Positions 33,972-42,709 are shown, numbered from the stretch's first letter. The stretch is DNA of 64,000 nt from Arthrobacter sp042667405 (GCF_042667405.1 NZ_JBHVAL010000020.1:1-64000), one strand, 5' to 3'. Numbers and translations: made by a program. The notes: generated by a model not told the origin, from the sequence alone.

Positions 33972-33995
33972 GCGGTCAAGCTTGGGACAGTCGGG

Positions 33996-34418
33996 CTACC
34001 TGAGCGAGCCCGGCATGGACTTTTCGAGCTGCATGAGGCACTGCGTCTTTGCGGACTCCGTCAACGCTGAGCGGGCGCAATCCTGATACGTGCTGACCTG
34101 ACGGAAAAAGAGCGCCGACGTTAGGACCAGCAGGCACATGATGGCCGTGACCACCAGCCCCGAGATGGTGCCGAACAGAATCAGTCGGGGGTGCTTGTAC
34201 TTGATGGTTCGTACCAGTACCACGATGCCGAGCACCAGAGCCGCCAGCGTCAGGATGCCGCTCAACCACACGTAGTTCACGTTCAGCGAGAACACGAAGA
34301 ACGCTCCCACAGCCGAAAAAAGGAAGGCGCGGAACAGGATCTGGGTCACACCGAGGGCGGACTTTTCCGCCTCGGAGCGGGGCTGCTGGCTCGGCGCGGA
34401 ACCGACGTCTGGATTCAT
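33996..34418 (-). CDS. small membrane protein, unknown
   Basis: The protein has 140 residues. A polar N-terminus is followed by four membrane segments (about 26-46, 50-70, 79-100, and a weaker one), and a C-terminal extracellular-type tail has two cysteines (QDCARSALTESAKTQCLMQL). It is divergent from purN, with 38 bp between starts. No family is recognised. Confidence 0.65.
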   Translation of the reverse strand: MNPDVGSAPSQQPRSEAEKSALGVTQILFRAFLFSAVGAFFVFSLNVNYVWLSGILTLAALVLGIVVLVRTIKYKHPRLILFGTISGLVVTAIMCLLVLTSALFFRQVSTYQDCARSALTESAKTQCLMQLEKSMPGSLR

Positions 34419-34456
34419 GTTTTCCAGCCTACGCGAGCCGCCCATAAGCTAGTGCA

Positions 34457-35038
34457 ATGCGCATTGTTGTCCTCGTCTCCGGTACCGGTTCCAATCTTCA
34501 GGCAGTCATCGACGCCGTGAAGTCAGGTGAGCTGGATGTCGATATTGCCGCTGTGGGCGCCGACCGTCCCGACACGTATGGTGTGGAGCGCTCTGACGAA
34601 GCCGGCATCGAGACGTTCGTGGTCAACTTCAACTCCTTCGAGACCCGCGCTGAGTGGGATGCCGCACTGCGCGACAAGGTGCTCTCCTACAACCCCGATG
34701 TTGTTGTTTCCTCCGGGTTCATGCGGATCGTGAGTGCCGACTTCATCGATGCTTTCGGCGGAAAGTACGTCAACACGCACCCGGCCCTGCTGCCCTCGTT
34801 CCCCGGTGCACACGGAGTCCGCGACGCCATGGCTTACGGCGTGAAGGTCACCGGCTGCACGGTTCACTGGGCCGACGCCGGGGTGGACACGGGACCCATC
34901 ATTGCCCAAGAGGCCGTCACTGTGCTTCCGGAGGACACCGAGGAAAGCCTGCACGAGCGCATCAAGGTAGTGGAGCGCCGCCTGCTGGTCCAGACCCTGG
35001 CCGACCTCGCCGCCGCCTCCTCCCGTGTACCCAACTAA
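34457..35038 (+). CDS. purN: phosphoribosylglycinamide formyltransferase
   Basis: A GAR transformylase of 193 residues, the third step of purine synthesis, using 10-formyltetrahydrofolate. The phosphate-binding GTGSNLQAVID is near the start, the catalytic Asn/His in YVNTHPALLPSFPGAHG, and the Asp in DAGVDTGPII. Its stop codon is part of the left arm of a long palindromic repeat. purH lies 6 kb downstream, separated by inserted genes, where many relatives have the two adjacent. Confidence 0.95.
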   Translation: MRIVVLVSGTGSNLQAVIDAVKSGELDVDIAAVGADRPDTYGVERSDEAGIETFVVNFNSFETRAEWDAALRDKVLSYNPDVVVSSGFMRIVSADFIDAFGGKYVNTHPALLPSFPGAHGVRDAMAYGVKVTGCTVHWADAGVDTGPIIAQEAVTVLPEDTEESLHERIKVVERRLLVQTLADLAAASSRVPN

Positions 35039-35092
35039 GTAACAGCAAACGTCGCACTGAGGGCTCAGAGCGACGTTTGCTGTCACCTAGTT
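35033..35092. repeat. long palindrome, family P1 copy 1
   Basis: The 23-bp arms (starting AACTAAGTAACAGCAAACG) are nearly perfect, with an inner CTGAG/CTCAG palindrome in the loop. It includes the purN stop codon. The same ends, CAACTAGGTRACAGCA, occur at 36085-36150 and 47544-47609. It could work as a terminator. Confidence 0.8.
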
Positions 35093-35142
35093 TCATCCGG
35101 GTGCCGTGAGGCTGTGGATAACGCCCCAGGCTCTCCATTGAT

Positions 35143-36093
35143 TTGCCAGCATGGGTCCATGAAGATCCCACGGCCGCTGCCTACAACCTTTCAGCGAAAC
35201 CCTTTACACGGCGAGAAGCGCTCGACGCCGGAGTAACAGTGGGGCGCTTGCGCTTCAGGGACCTGGACTCACCGAGCCGGCAAATATTCGTTCCCGGCTC
35301 AAGCGCTGAAGCCCCACTGGCAGACCTCACACGGCCTCTGACCCTAGTGTCACCCTTTTCTGCCGCCTCACACGCCACCGCATTCCTCCTGTGGGAGTTC
35401 CCAGGTTTCCTGCCGGGGAGCCACGAGACAGGCATCCACATCTCGCGGCCGGACACCATGGGCATACCGCGGCGCAGGGGCGTCATTGGACATCGGGGAC
35501 AGTTCTTCGAGGACGAGATCACCACGCTGAACGGCCTGTACATCACCAGCCGTGCACGGACGTGGCTGGATTGCGCAAGGAAGATGGACATTGATGAGAT
35601 CACCGTCGTGGCGGATCACTTGCTCCGAATCCCCAGGCCTGAGTTTGAAAACCGAACGGCACCGTACTGCACTCCAGGCGAATTGGAAGAAATGCTGGAC
35701 CGCCACTGGGGAACACCCGGAATCCGAAAGGCCCGTTTGGCCCTGGAACAGGCCTGCGTTGGTGCCGACTCGGCCCCGGAAACGCGACTGAGGCTGGCAC
35801 TGGGCCGGGCTGGGCTGCCTATACCGGAAGTCAACGTGCGCACCGAGCTGAGTCCCGGCGTCGTGCGTCAACCAGACCTGGGTTACCGTCTGTGGCGGGT
35901 TGCGGTCGAATATGAGGGTGAGGGCCATTCGCAGCGGGAGCAGATCGTGAGGGATATCCAACGGGAGGAGGACTTTGCGCGTGCAGGATGGACCTTGATA
36001 AGGGTCTCGAAGCGCCACATGTCCACCGACGCAACAACCGCGGTACGAAAGATCCGGCGGGCGCTTGAGGAACACGGGTGGACACCCAAGTAG
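35143..36093 (+). CDS. DUF559-like endonuclease-fold protein (AbiEi-like N-terminus)
   Basis: The protein has up to 316 residues. The N-terminal half (FTRREALDAGVTVGRLRF, then SPFSAASHATAFLLWEFP, then RARTWLDCARKM) resembles the AbiEi antitoxin-like proteins common in actinobacteria. The C-terminal half has a Vsr/DUF559 nuclease-like core: PDLGYRLWRVAVEYEGEGH, then REEDFARAGWTLIRVSK, with Asp and Glu in the places of PD-(D/E)xK. The start is unclear: the frame's TTG at 35143 lacks a ribosome binding site, and an ATG at 35160 in another frame (MKIPRPLPTTF) would give a typical N-terminus if one T were added near 35190. P1 palindromes bracket the gene. Function is unknown. Confidence 0.7.
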   Translation: MPAWVHEDPTAAAYNLSAKPFTRREALDAGVTVGRLRFRDLDSPSRQIFVPGSSAEAPLADLTRPLTLVSPFSAASHATAFLLWEFPGFLPGSHETGIHISRPDTMGIPRRRGVIGHRGQFFEDEITTLNGLYITSRARTWLDCARKMDIDEITVVADHLLRIPRPEFENRTAPYCTPGELEEMLDRHWGTPGIRKARLALEQACVGADSAPETRLRLALGRAGLPIPEVNVRTELSPGVVRQPDLGYRLWRVAVEYEGEGHSQREQIVRDIQREEDFARAGWTLIRVSKRHMSTDATTAVRKIRRALEEHGWTPK

Positions 36094-36150
36094 GTAACAG
36101 CACATGTTCCAATGGGCGCTCAATGGAACAGGTGCTGTTACCTGGTTGGG
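36085..36150. repeat. long palindrome, family P1 copy 2
   Basis: The 27-bp arms share the P1 outer part (CCCAAGTAGGTAACAGCA) but have a different inner core (CATGTTCCA instead of AACGTCGC). It includes the stop codon of the DUF559-like gene on the left and abuts the MFS gene stop at 36151. Confidence 0.8.
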
Positions 36151-37503
36151 TTAGGAGAGGACGCGTTGCTTGGTCTCGGGGGCGAAGAAGGCCATCCAGA
36201 GCACGGACAGCAGCACCAGCCCACCCGCCAGGGCAAACGACGTCGCCAGGCCGAACTCCGGCCAGAAGAACGAGGCAAACACCAGCGGCCCAAAACCCGC
36301 GCCAATGCGGGAGAACGTCGACGCCCACCCGAAGCCAGAGCCACGGAGCTCAGTCGGATAGAGCTCGGAAACATAGGCATACAGGACGGGAATTGCCACC
36401 TGCACCACGAAGCCGAACGTCAGCAGCCAGAACACTGCTGCGGAAGGCACGTCAACCACCAAGGCCACGATCACCAGCGTCACCGCGGACAGCGGACCGG
36501 TGATGGCAAGGATCCACTTGCGTCCCACACGCTCCACCAGGACCGCGGCGACCACCACACCCAAAAGTCCGACGGCGGCCATGCCCGCCGTCGTGACGAA
36601 CGCCTTGTACTCCTCGAACCCGGCGCCAATGAGAATGCGCGGCATCCAAGTCAGGGACAAGTAATAGACCAGGAGCACGGAGAAGAAGAGGGCCCACGCA
36701 GCGGTGGTGATCTTCCAGTTGAACTGCCAAATCCGCCGAAGCTGGGCCCAGGCACTGCCGGGGGAAAGGCGGGGAGCGGATTGCGGATCAGGCAGGCTGT
36801 AGGCGCGGGGGGAGGCTCCCGTCGCTTCAACCAGGCCATCAATCACAGCGGCGGCCTCGGCCCTGCGACCGGCCTTGATCAGGAACAACGGAGACTCGGG
36901 TACTGAACGCCGAACCCAGAAAACGAGGAGCGCCGGGATCACCATGACCAGCATGGTCAGGCGCCAATCCCCGTACAAAGCCACGAGCCCAGCCGAGACA
37001 AAGCCACACAAAGCAGCGCCGACGGGCCACCAACCATCCATGGCCGTCAGCACTTTGCCTCGTTGCTTCCTGGGCGTGAACTCACCCACCAAGGCGTAAT
37101 CCACGGGAATGCAGCCACCGAGCCCGAACCCGGCCATGAAGCGGAAGAGGCAGAACCACACGATGTCCGGCGCGAACGCACCCAGCACCGTGAAGATGCT
37201 GAAAATCAGGAGGGTGGCGGTGAAGGCCTTCTTGCGCCCGATGGTGTCAGCGATGGTGCCCCACGCAAACGCGCCCACTGCCATGCCGATCAGGTTTGCC
37301 GTGCCGATCCACGCTGCGTCAGCCGGCTGCAGCGACCAATGTTTGGACAACAACGGGATGAGGATGCCATTGAGCGTGACATCCCACGCGTCGAACATGA
37401 ACCCGAGGCCGCCGATCAGGAAAATCTTCCCTTGGACCTTCCAACGCCACGGCAGTTCCTGCACTACTTGTTCGCCGCTGGGCACGGCAGTGTATGTATT
37501 CAT
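36151..37503 (-). CDS. MFS transporter, candidate MurNAc/amino-sugar importer
   Basis: The protein has 450 residues and 12 helices. MFS signatures are visible: GFMFDAWDVTLNG in helix 1, WGTIADTIGRKKAF in the 2-3 loop, GCIPVDYALVGEFTPRKQRGK and PESPLFLIKAGR. It fits the sugar/aromatic acid symporter group. AGGAGG lies before the ATG at 37503. It is the last gene of the minus-strand row behind an amino-sugar kinase and murQ, so it probably imports MurNAc or a related wall sugar, in place of the usual PTS. That is inference from context. Confidence 0.82.
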   Translation of the reverse strand: MNTYTAVPSGEQVVQELPWRWKVQGKIFLIGGLGFMFDAWDVTLNGILIPLLSKHWSLQPADAAWIGTANLIGMAVGAFAWGTIADTIGRKKAFTATLLIFSIFTVLGAFAPDIVWFCLFRFMAGFGLGGCIPVDYALVGEFTPRKQRGKVLTAMDGWWPVGAALCGFVSAGLVALYGDWRLTMLVMVIPALLVFWVRRSVPESPLFLIKAGRRAEAAAVIDGLVEATGASPRAYSLPDPQSAPRLSPGSAWAQLRRIWQFNWKITTAAWALFFSVLLVYYLSLTWMPRILIGAGFEEYKAFVTTAGMAAVGLLGVVVAAVLVERVGRKWILAITGPLSAVTLVIVALVVDVPSAAVFWLLTFGFVVQVAIPVLYAYVSELYPTELRGSGFGWASTFSRIGAGFGPLVFASFFWPEFGLATSFALAGGLVLLSVLWMAFFAPETKQRVLS

Positions 37504-37543
37504 TGGGCCTCCTGCATGCAACCTTATGCGCTGCCGGGCAACG

Positions 37544-38494
37544 TTACTTCTGGTTCTCGATGGCCCTTCGCAGGAAACCGCCGGCTTCTTCGAGCGCAGC
37601 CTTGGCCTGACCAGCGTCGATACCCGTCAGAACCACCAAAATCGCTGCCTTCACCGAGCCGCCCACCGAGTCGAGCGCCGCAGCTGCTTCCTCTGCGGAC
37701 ACACCGGTTGCGTGCTGCACAGTGCGCTGGGAACGGGCCAGCAGTTTCTCGTTGGTAGCCCGCAGATCCACCATGAGGTTGCCGTAGGTCTTGCCGAGCT
37801 TCACCATCACCAGCGTGCTGATCATGTTGAGGACAAGTTTCTGCGCAGTCCCCGAATTCAGTCTTGTTGACCCGGCAATGAACTCCGGCCCCACCACCAC
37901 CTCGATCGCCGCATCCGCCAGATGGCTCACGGCCGAGCCCTTGTTACACGCCAACGACGCCGTGAACGCGCCGCGCTTCCGTGCTTCCTCCAGTGCGCCG
38001 ATCACATAGGGCGTCCTCCCGGAGGCCGTAATGCCCACGACGGCGTCCGCTTCCGTCACGTTGATATCGTGCAGGTCCCGTGCGCCTGCGGTTGCGTTGT
38101 CCTCGGCGTACTCAACGGGCTTCTGGATCGCTTGTGTGCCGCCGGCGATAAGTCCGACGACGAGTCCCGGCGGGGTGCCGAAGGTCGGCGGGCACTCGCT
38201 TGCGTCGAGCACACCCAGACGCCCGGCGGTCCCGGCTCCCACGTACAAAAGGCGACCTCCGCGCTGGAGCCGCTCCGCAACGGCGTCGACCGTTTTCACG
38301 ATGGCGTCGCTGGCCGCTTCAACGGCCGCGTGTACTCCTGCACTGTGGGCAAGCATGGCGGACACCAGTTCCTCAGTGCCCAGGATGTCCAGGTCCTTAA
38401 GGTTCTCGGCCGCGGCTTCGGTCTGAAGTCCGGCGAGTTCCGTACGGAGGTCCGCGAGTTTGTCAGCGTCAGTCGGGCCAGTTTGTTCCGTCAC
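37544..38494 (-). CDS. murQ: N-acetylmuramic acid 6-phosphate etherase
   Basis: A SIS-domain enzyme of 316 residues that cuts the lactyl ether of MurNAc-6-phosphate to give GlcNAc-6-phosphate and D-lactate. Marks are the VGAGTAGRLGVLDASECPPT loop with the catalytic Glu, GITASGRTPYVIGAL, NSGTAQKLVLNMIST and the C-terminal UBA-like part. The GTG at 38494 was chosen from family length; coding overlaps the kinase gene by 26 bp. It is the second gene of the MurNAc recycling row. Confidence 0.93.
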   Translation of the reverse strand: MTEQTGPTDADKLADLRTELAGLQTEAAAENLKDLDILGTEELVSAMLAHSAGVHAAVEAASDAIVKTVDAVAERLQRGGRLLYVGAGTAGRLGVLDASECPPTFGTPPGLVVGLIAGGTQAIQKPVEYAEDNATAGARDLHDINVTEADAVVGITASGRTPYVIGALEEARKRGAFTASLACNKGSAVSHLADAAIEVVVGPEFIAGSTRLNSGTAQKLVLNMISTLVMVKLGKTYGNLMVDLRATNEKLLARSQRTVQHATGVSAEEAAAALDSVGGSVKAAILVVLTGIDAGQAKAALEEAGGFLRRAIENQK

Positions 38495-39413
38495 GGTGGA
38501 TGTACCTTTCCTGGATGAGCCCGCGGCGCGTCGCAGCGAGGGCAGCGCCATCCAAGCCGTCGCCCAGCGGGGCCACCACCTCAATCCCAGCCGAAGCCAG
38601 GGACTTCCGCAAGAGCTCGGCGAAGAACTCGGAACTGACAACCCCGCCCAGCAGCGCCACCCGCGGTGAAACGTCGCCGCCTGATGCGAGCTGGACCGTG
38701 CGGGTCAGGATGCGGCAGGCCTCGCCGATGATCCCATGTGCGACGGCGTCACCCGCCTCCGCTGCCTGCAGAACCAGCGGCGCGAACCGGGCCATCGCCC
38801 TGTACGGGTTCTCCTGTTCCGCCAGCCATCCCGGCAGATGCTCCGGCGACTCCACCAGAGCCCCGGCCGAAGCCGACAACGATGTGGAGGGGCCGCCGTC
38901 GTGCGCTTCAAGAACGGCCTGCAAACCACGCTGGCCGATCCACCGGCCGCTGCCTTGATCGCCAAGGTAGGGTCCCCAACCATCGGCGCGGTGCAGGACG
39001 CCGGCCTGGTCAAAACGGAACGCGACGGCGCCAGTTCCAACGATCAACGTAGTTCCAGGCGCACCCTGGAGCGCACCGAGTTGCGCGGCCGTGGCATCGG
39101 AGAGGACAGCCGCCGGGACACCGAACCGCTTCGAAAGCATCGTGGCCAGCTCGCGCGACTTTTCCGCTGATGCTTCCACGCCCGCAACGGCCGCACCGAT
39201 GCCGGTCAGGGTGCTGACCGGGAGCCCGGGCGGGAGCAGGCTGACCGTCTCAACGAGGAGCTCGAACGCCTGGGTGGGCCCGTTGTCGACGTGGACGCCG
39301 GGGAAGCCGTGTTGGTCGGCGGCGCCCAGGAGTTCGTCGCCGCGGCGCAGTTCCACGCGGCAGCAACTCTTCCCTATATCGGCGACAAGAATGACCTCAT
39401 TGGGGGATTCCAT
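38469..39413 (-). CDS. BadF/BadG-family amino-sugar kinase (MurK-like)
   Basis: An ATPase/kinase of 314 residues in the BadF/GlcNAc kinase group. The N-terminal phosphate loop is VADIGKSCCRVEL (the usual DGGxTKT is altered), with VLSDATAAQLGAL, the adenosine motif LIVGTGAVAFRF, GDQGSGRWIGQRGL and VALLGGVVSSEFF. Coupled to murQ, it should phosphorylate MurNAc (or GlcNAc) at O6 before ether cleavage. The unusual first loop deserves attention. Confidence 0.85.
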   Translation of the reverse strand: MESPNEVILVADIGKSCCRVELRRGDELLGAADQHGFPGVHVDNGPTQAFELLVETVSLLPPGLPVSTLTGIGAAVAGVEASAEKSRELATMLSKRFGVPAAVLSDATAAQLGALQGAPGTTLIVGTGAVAFRFDQAGVLHRADGWGPYLGDQGSGRWIGQRGLQAVLEAHDGGPSTSLSASAGALVESPEHLPGWLAEQENPYRAMARFAPLVLQAAEAGDAVAHGIIGEACRILTRTVQLASGGDVSPRVALLGGVVSSEFFAELLRKSLASAGIEVVAPLGDGLDGAALAATRRGLIQERYIHRDGTNWPD

Positions 39414-39428
39414 AAATCCACCCTATGT

Positions 39429-39560
39429 TGCGCGGCCTGCTCTGCGTGGTTCGGCGTGGGCTTGCCGCGCAAAGCGGGCCCCACAAACGTGCCCCCTTTC
39501 GTTGTGAGGCCCGCTCTGCGCCCTATTCGTCCACCTTGAAACGCAGACCGGGCCTCACAA
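39429..39560. repeat. GC-rich palindromic repeat, family P2 (two hairpins)
   Basis: TTGCGCGGCCTGCTCTGCG (39429-39447) faces GCGCAAAGCGGGCCCCACAA (39467-39486), and TTGTGAGGCCCGCTCTGCG (39501-39519) faces ACGCAGACCGGGCCTCACAA (39541-39560). The same words recur at 40592-40832 and 60578-60636. It lies between the kinase gene start and the second DUF559-like gene; 39561-39649 shows nothing else. Confidence 0.75.
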
Positions 39561-39649
39561 CGCCTGTGGAGGAGAAGTCCCGGCCGCTCATCGGCACGAT
39601 TTCTGTGGATAACCGAATGCGGACCCTCGTTTTCCGCAAGCATTGTTCA

Positions 39650-40579
39650 ATGCGGAAACCCAACCCTCTGCCGGTAAACGTTGACCCCCGAGGCTTCCTG
39701 GTCGCTGAGGCTTACGCCGCTGGTGTGCCGCGTTGGCGGCTCCAAGCCAGTGAGCTCGTGACTCCCAGTCGTGGCATCCGACTGGCCAAGGCGGGGGAAC
39801 GCGATCTTGCAATCGTTGCTCGGCTGCACACGGCTGTCACTCCGAGATGCGCAGTCAGCCACGTCACGGCAGCTCTCCTGTGGTCGATCCCGCTCCCGAT
39901 GTATCTGGAGGACGAGGGGGCGACAGGGCCGATCCACGTCACTCGCCGGCACGAGATCGGTCGGGTGAAGCGTCGCGGCGTGGTCGGACATCGGGCGCCG
40001 CTGCTGGCCAGGGATGTTCGGGTGGTGAATGGAGTTCAACTCACCTCGCCCGAATGGACTTGGGTGGACCTGGCGCGGCACCTTGGGAGGTCATCTCTCG
40101 TAGCGGCCGGGGACGCCCTACTTAAACGTAAGGACCCGCTCACCTCAATTGAAGCCATTCAGGAAGTCATCGACCGCCGTCCAAAGGTCAAAGGCATCCA
40201 GATGGCGCGGGCCATCCTTCCCCTGCTACGAGCCGGTGTCGACTCGCCCCGGGAGTCACGCTTGCGTTTGAAGATTCTCGACGCCGGTTTCCCGGAGCCT
40301 GCCGTAACGCAGCCGGTCTTCGATGATCACGGAAACTACATTTCGACTCCTGACCTGCAATACAAGGAGTACAAGATCGCCCTCGAATACGAAGGCGACC
40401 ATCACCGATCGGACCCGGTCCAATGGGGCAAGGACATTGAACGCGACGACCGGCTGCGGGCGTTGGGTTGGACCGTGCTCCGATTCTCAGACGTGCAAAT
40501 GAAGGGCGGCTGGGGTCATGCTGAAAAGAAGATCCAGGACGCTTTGCTGTCCCGCGGCTGGCGGCGCCTGCCCTCGTAA
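39650..40579 (+). CDS. second DUF559-like endonuclease-fold protein
   Basis: The protein has 309 residues and the same layout as the gene at 35143-36093: an N-terminal AbiEi-like part (GFLVAEAYAAGVPRWRLQAS, CAVSHVTAALLWSIPLP, SPEWTWVDLARHLG) and a C-terminal nuclease-like core (TPDLQYKEYKIALEYEGDHH, then RDDRLRALGWTVLRFSDVQM). The two are clearly paralogous but distant. P2 repeats lie on both sides. The ATG at 39650 is followed by good coding sequence; the frame is open further upstream through repeat DNA. Function is unknown. Confidence 0.75.
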   Translation: MRKPNPLPVNVDPRGFLVAEAYAAGVPRWRLQASELVTPSRGIRLAKAGERDLAIVARLHTAVTPRCAVSHVTAALLWSIPLPMYLEDEGATGPIHVTRRHEIGRVKRRGVVGHRAPLLARDVRVVNGVQLTSPEWTWVDLARHLGRSSLVAAGDALLKRKDPLTSIEAIQEVIDRRPKVKGIQMARAILPLLRAGVDSPRESRLRLKILDAGFPEPAVTQPVFDDHGNYISTPDLQYKEYKIALEYEGDHHRSDPVQWGKDIERDDRLRALGWTVLRFSDVQMKGGWGHAEKKIQDALLSRGWRRLPS

Positions 40580-40591
40580 GTCGGGTTGCTT

Positions 40592-40832
40592 GCGCAGAGC
40601 GGGCCTCGCAAGGGTGGGGATGGATTTGCTGGGGCCTGGTTTGCGTGCCAAACGTGAGCCGTGGAGCGCAAAGCGGGCCTCGCAAACGTGGGGGTGGATT
40701 TGCGGGGCCTGGTTTGCGTGCCAAACGTGAGCGGTGGAGCGCAGAGCGGGCCTCGTAAGCCTGGGGGTGGATTTGCGCGGCCTGGTTTGCGTGCCAAACG
40801 CGAGCCATGGAGCGCAGAGCGGGCCTCGCAAC
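40592..40832 (+). repeat. 73-74 bp tandem repeat carrying P2 words
   Basis: Units start at 40592, 40666, 40739 and 40812 (partial), each beginning GCGCAGAGCGGGCCTCGCAA or a variant and containing TGGTTTGCGTGCCAAACG. Periods are 74, 73 and 73 bp. Frames run open through it but are repeat artefacts. It lies between the second DUF559-like gene and purH; the rest of 40833-40940 is the purH leader. Confidence 0.85.
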
Positions 40833-40940
40833 GCAGAAAGACGCAAAACCAGCCGCACAGCGAAACACGATAAACTCTCCGTATCCCACCCCTACGCGAC
40901 ACCACCCGCGACATCTACGCGAACTAAGACGGAGACTTTT

Positions 40941-42611
40941 GTGAGCTTGACGCAGCTTGACCGTGTTCCCATCCGCCGTGCACTGATCTCGGTTTACGAC
41001 AAGACGGGACTGGAGGAACTCGCGAAGGGCCTGCACGCAGCCGGCGTCGCCATTGTGTCCACCGGCTCCACCGCCAAGAAGATCGCCGCCGCAGGCATCC
41101 CTGTCAAGGAAGTCGAAGAAGTCACCGGCTCCCCGGAAATGCTCGACGGCCGCGTCAAGACCCTGCACCCGCGCGTCCACGGCGGCATCCTCGCCGACCG
41201 CCGCGTGGAAGCGCACATGGAAACCCTGGCCGGAATGGAGATCGAAACCTTCGACCTCGTGGTGGTCAACCTCTACCCGTTCGTAGAAACCGTCAAGTCC
41301 GGTGCTGCGCAGGACGACGTCGTCGAGCAGATCGACATCGGAGGCCCCGCCATGGTGCGTTCGGCCGCGAAGAACCATGCCGCCGTCGCCATCGTTACGG
41401 ACCCCAACTTCTACGGTGCTGTTGTTGACGCCGCAGCCCACGGCGGCTTCGACCTGAACACCCGTCGTCGCCTGGCTGCCAAGGCATTCGCCCACACAGC
41501 CAGCTACGACAATGCGGTTGCTTCCTGGACCGCAAGCCAGTTCCTGGATGAAGACGGCGACGGCGTCATCGACTGGCCCGCCTACGCCGGCCTGGCCCTG
41601 GAACGCTCCGAGGTCCTCCGCTACGGCGAAAACCCGCACCAGCAGGCCGCGCTCTACGTGGACAAGGCAGCTCCGGTCGGCATCGCCCAGGCTGACCAGC
41701 TCCACGGCAAGGCCATGAGCTACAACAATTTCGTCGACGCCGATGCCGCCCTCCGCGCAGCCTTCGACTTCGCAGAGCCGGCTGTTGCGATCATCAAGCA
41801 CGCCAACCCCTGCGGCGTTGCCGTTGGTTCAGCCGACGCAGCCGACCCGATCGCCGACGCCCACGCCAAGGCACACGCCTGCGATCCCGTCTCCGCGTTC
41901 GGTGGCGTCATCGCCGCCAACCGCACGGTCACCGCAGGCATGGCCCGCACCGTTGCCGACATCTTCACCGAGGTTGTCATCGCCCCGGACTTCGAGCCGG
42001 AAGCCGTTGAGATCCTCTCCAAGAAGAAGAACATCCGCCTCCTCGCCCTGCCCGAGGGCTACGGCCGCTACCCGTCAGAGATGCGCCAGGTTTCCGGTGG
42101 CGTCCTGGTCCAGATGAGCGACAAGGTGGACGCCGAAGGCGACAACCCCGCCAACTGGACCCTCGCCGCCGGCGAAGCTGCTGACGGGAAGACCCTCGCC
42201 GACCTCGCGTTCGCCTGGACCGCCTGCCGCGCAGCGAAGTCCAACGCGATCCTCCTGGCCGACAACGGTGCAGCGGTGGGCATCGGCATGGGCCAGGTCA
42301 ACCGCCTCGACTCCTGCAAGCTTGCCGTCGAGCGCGCCAACACGCTGGGCGTCCAGGTGGAGTCCGACGTCGACGGTGCCGGCGGTGCCTCGAACGCCAG
42401 CGGTGCCAACGCACCTGAGCGTGCACGCGGTGCCGTGGCAGCTTCGGATGCGTTCTTCCCGTTCGCTGACGGCCTGCAGATCCTGATCGACGCCGGTGTC
42501 CGCGCCGTGGTCCAGCCCGGTGGCTCGGTCCGCGACGAGGAAGTCATCGCCGCAGCAAACGCTGCCGGCATCACGATGTACTTCACGGGCGCACGCCACT
42601 TCTTCCACTAA
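40941..42611 (+). CDS. purH: bifunctional AICAR formyltransferase / IMP cyclohydrolase
   Basis: The protein has 556 residues and carries out the last two steps of IMP synthesis. The N-terminal IMP cyclohydrolase (MGS-like, about 1-200) has ALISVYDKTGLEELAKGL and STGSTAKKIAAAGI. The C-terminal formyltransferase has the Lys-His pair in IIKHANPCGVAVG and the DAFFPFADGLQ and GGSVRDEEVI segments. The GTG at 40941 has GGAG upstream. A hairpin terminator follows. Confidence 0.96.
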   Translation: MSLTQLDRVPIRRALISVYDKTGLEELAKGLHAAGVAIVSTGSTAKKIAAAGIPVKEVEEVTGSPEMLDGRVKTLHPRVHGGILADRRVEAHMETLAGMEIETFDLVVVNLYPFVETVKSGAAQDDVVEQIDIGGPAMVRSAAKNHAAVAIVTDPNFYGAVVDAAAHGGFDLNTRRRLAAKAFAHTASYDNAVASWTASQFLDEDGDGVIDWPAYAGLALERSEVLRYGENPHQQAALYVDKAAPVGIAQADQLHGKAMSYNNFVDADAALRAAFDFAEPAVAIIKHANPCGVAVGSADAADPIADAHAKAHACDPVSAFGGVIAANRTVTAGMARTVADIFTEVVIAPDFEPEAVEILSKKKNIRLLALPEGYGRYPSEMRQVSGGVLVQMSDKVDAEGDNPANWTLAAGEAADGKTLADLAFAWTACRAAKSNAILLADNGAAVGIGMGQVNRLDSCKLAVERANTLGVQVESDVDGAGGASNASGANAPERARGAVAASDAFFPFADGLQILIDAGVRAVVQPGGSVRDEEVIAAANAAGITMYFTGARHFFH

Positions 42612-42650
42612 GAAGCGGCGCGCCCAGAGCGCAAAGGCAGCACAACGCAA

Positions 42651-42681
42651 CGGCGGCCGCCCCTCAAGGGGACGGCCGCCG
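42651..42681 (+). terminator. hairpin terminator of purH
   Basis: CGGCGGCCG and CCCC pair with GGGG and CGGCCGCCG around TCAA, with one bulged A. It lies 40 bp after the purH stop, and could also serve the convergent protease gene. Confidence 0.75.
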
Positions 42682-42709
42682 TCGTACTTAACAGGGACTT
42701 GCCAAAAAG

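Noticed and set aside
40592..40832. CRISPR-like array
   Set aside because: Whole 73-bp units are repeated with no unique spacers, and no cas genes are present.
40188..41801. Open frame of 537 codons through the tandem repeat and purH on the minus strand
   Set aside because: Antisense to purH and the second DUF559-like gene, and its middle is translated repeat DNA.
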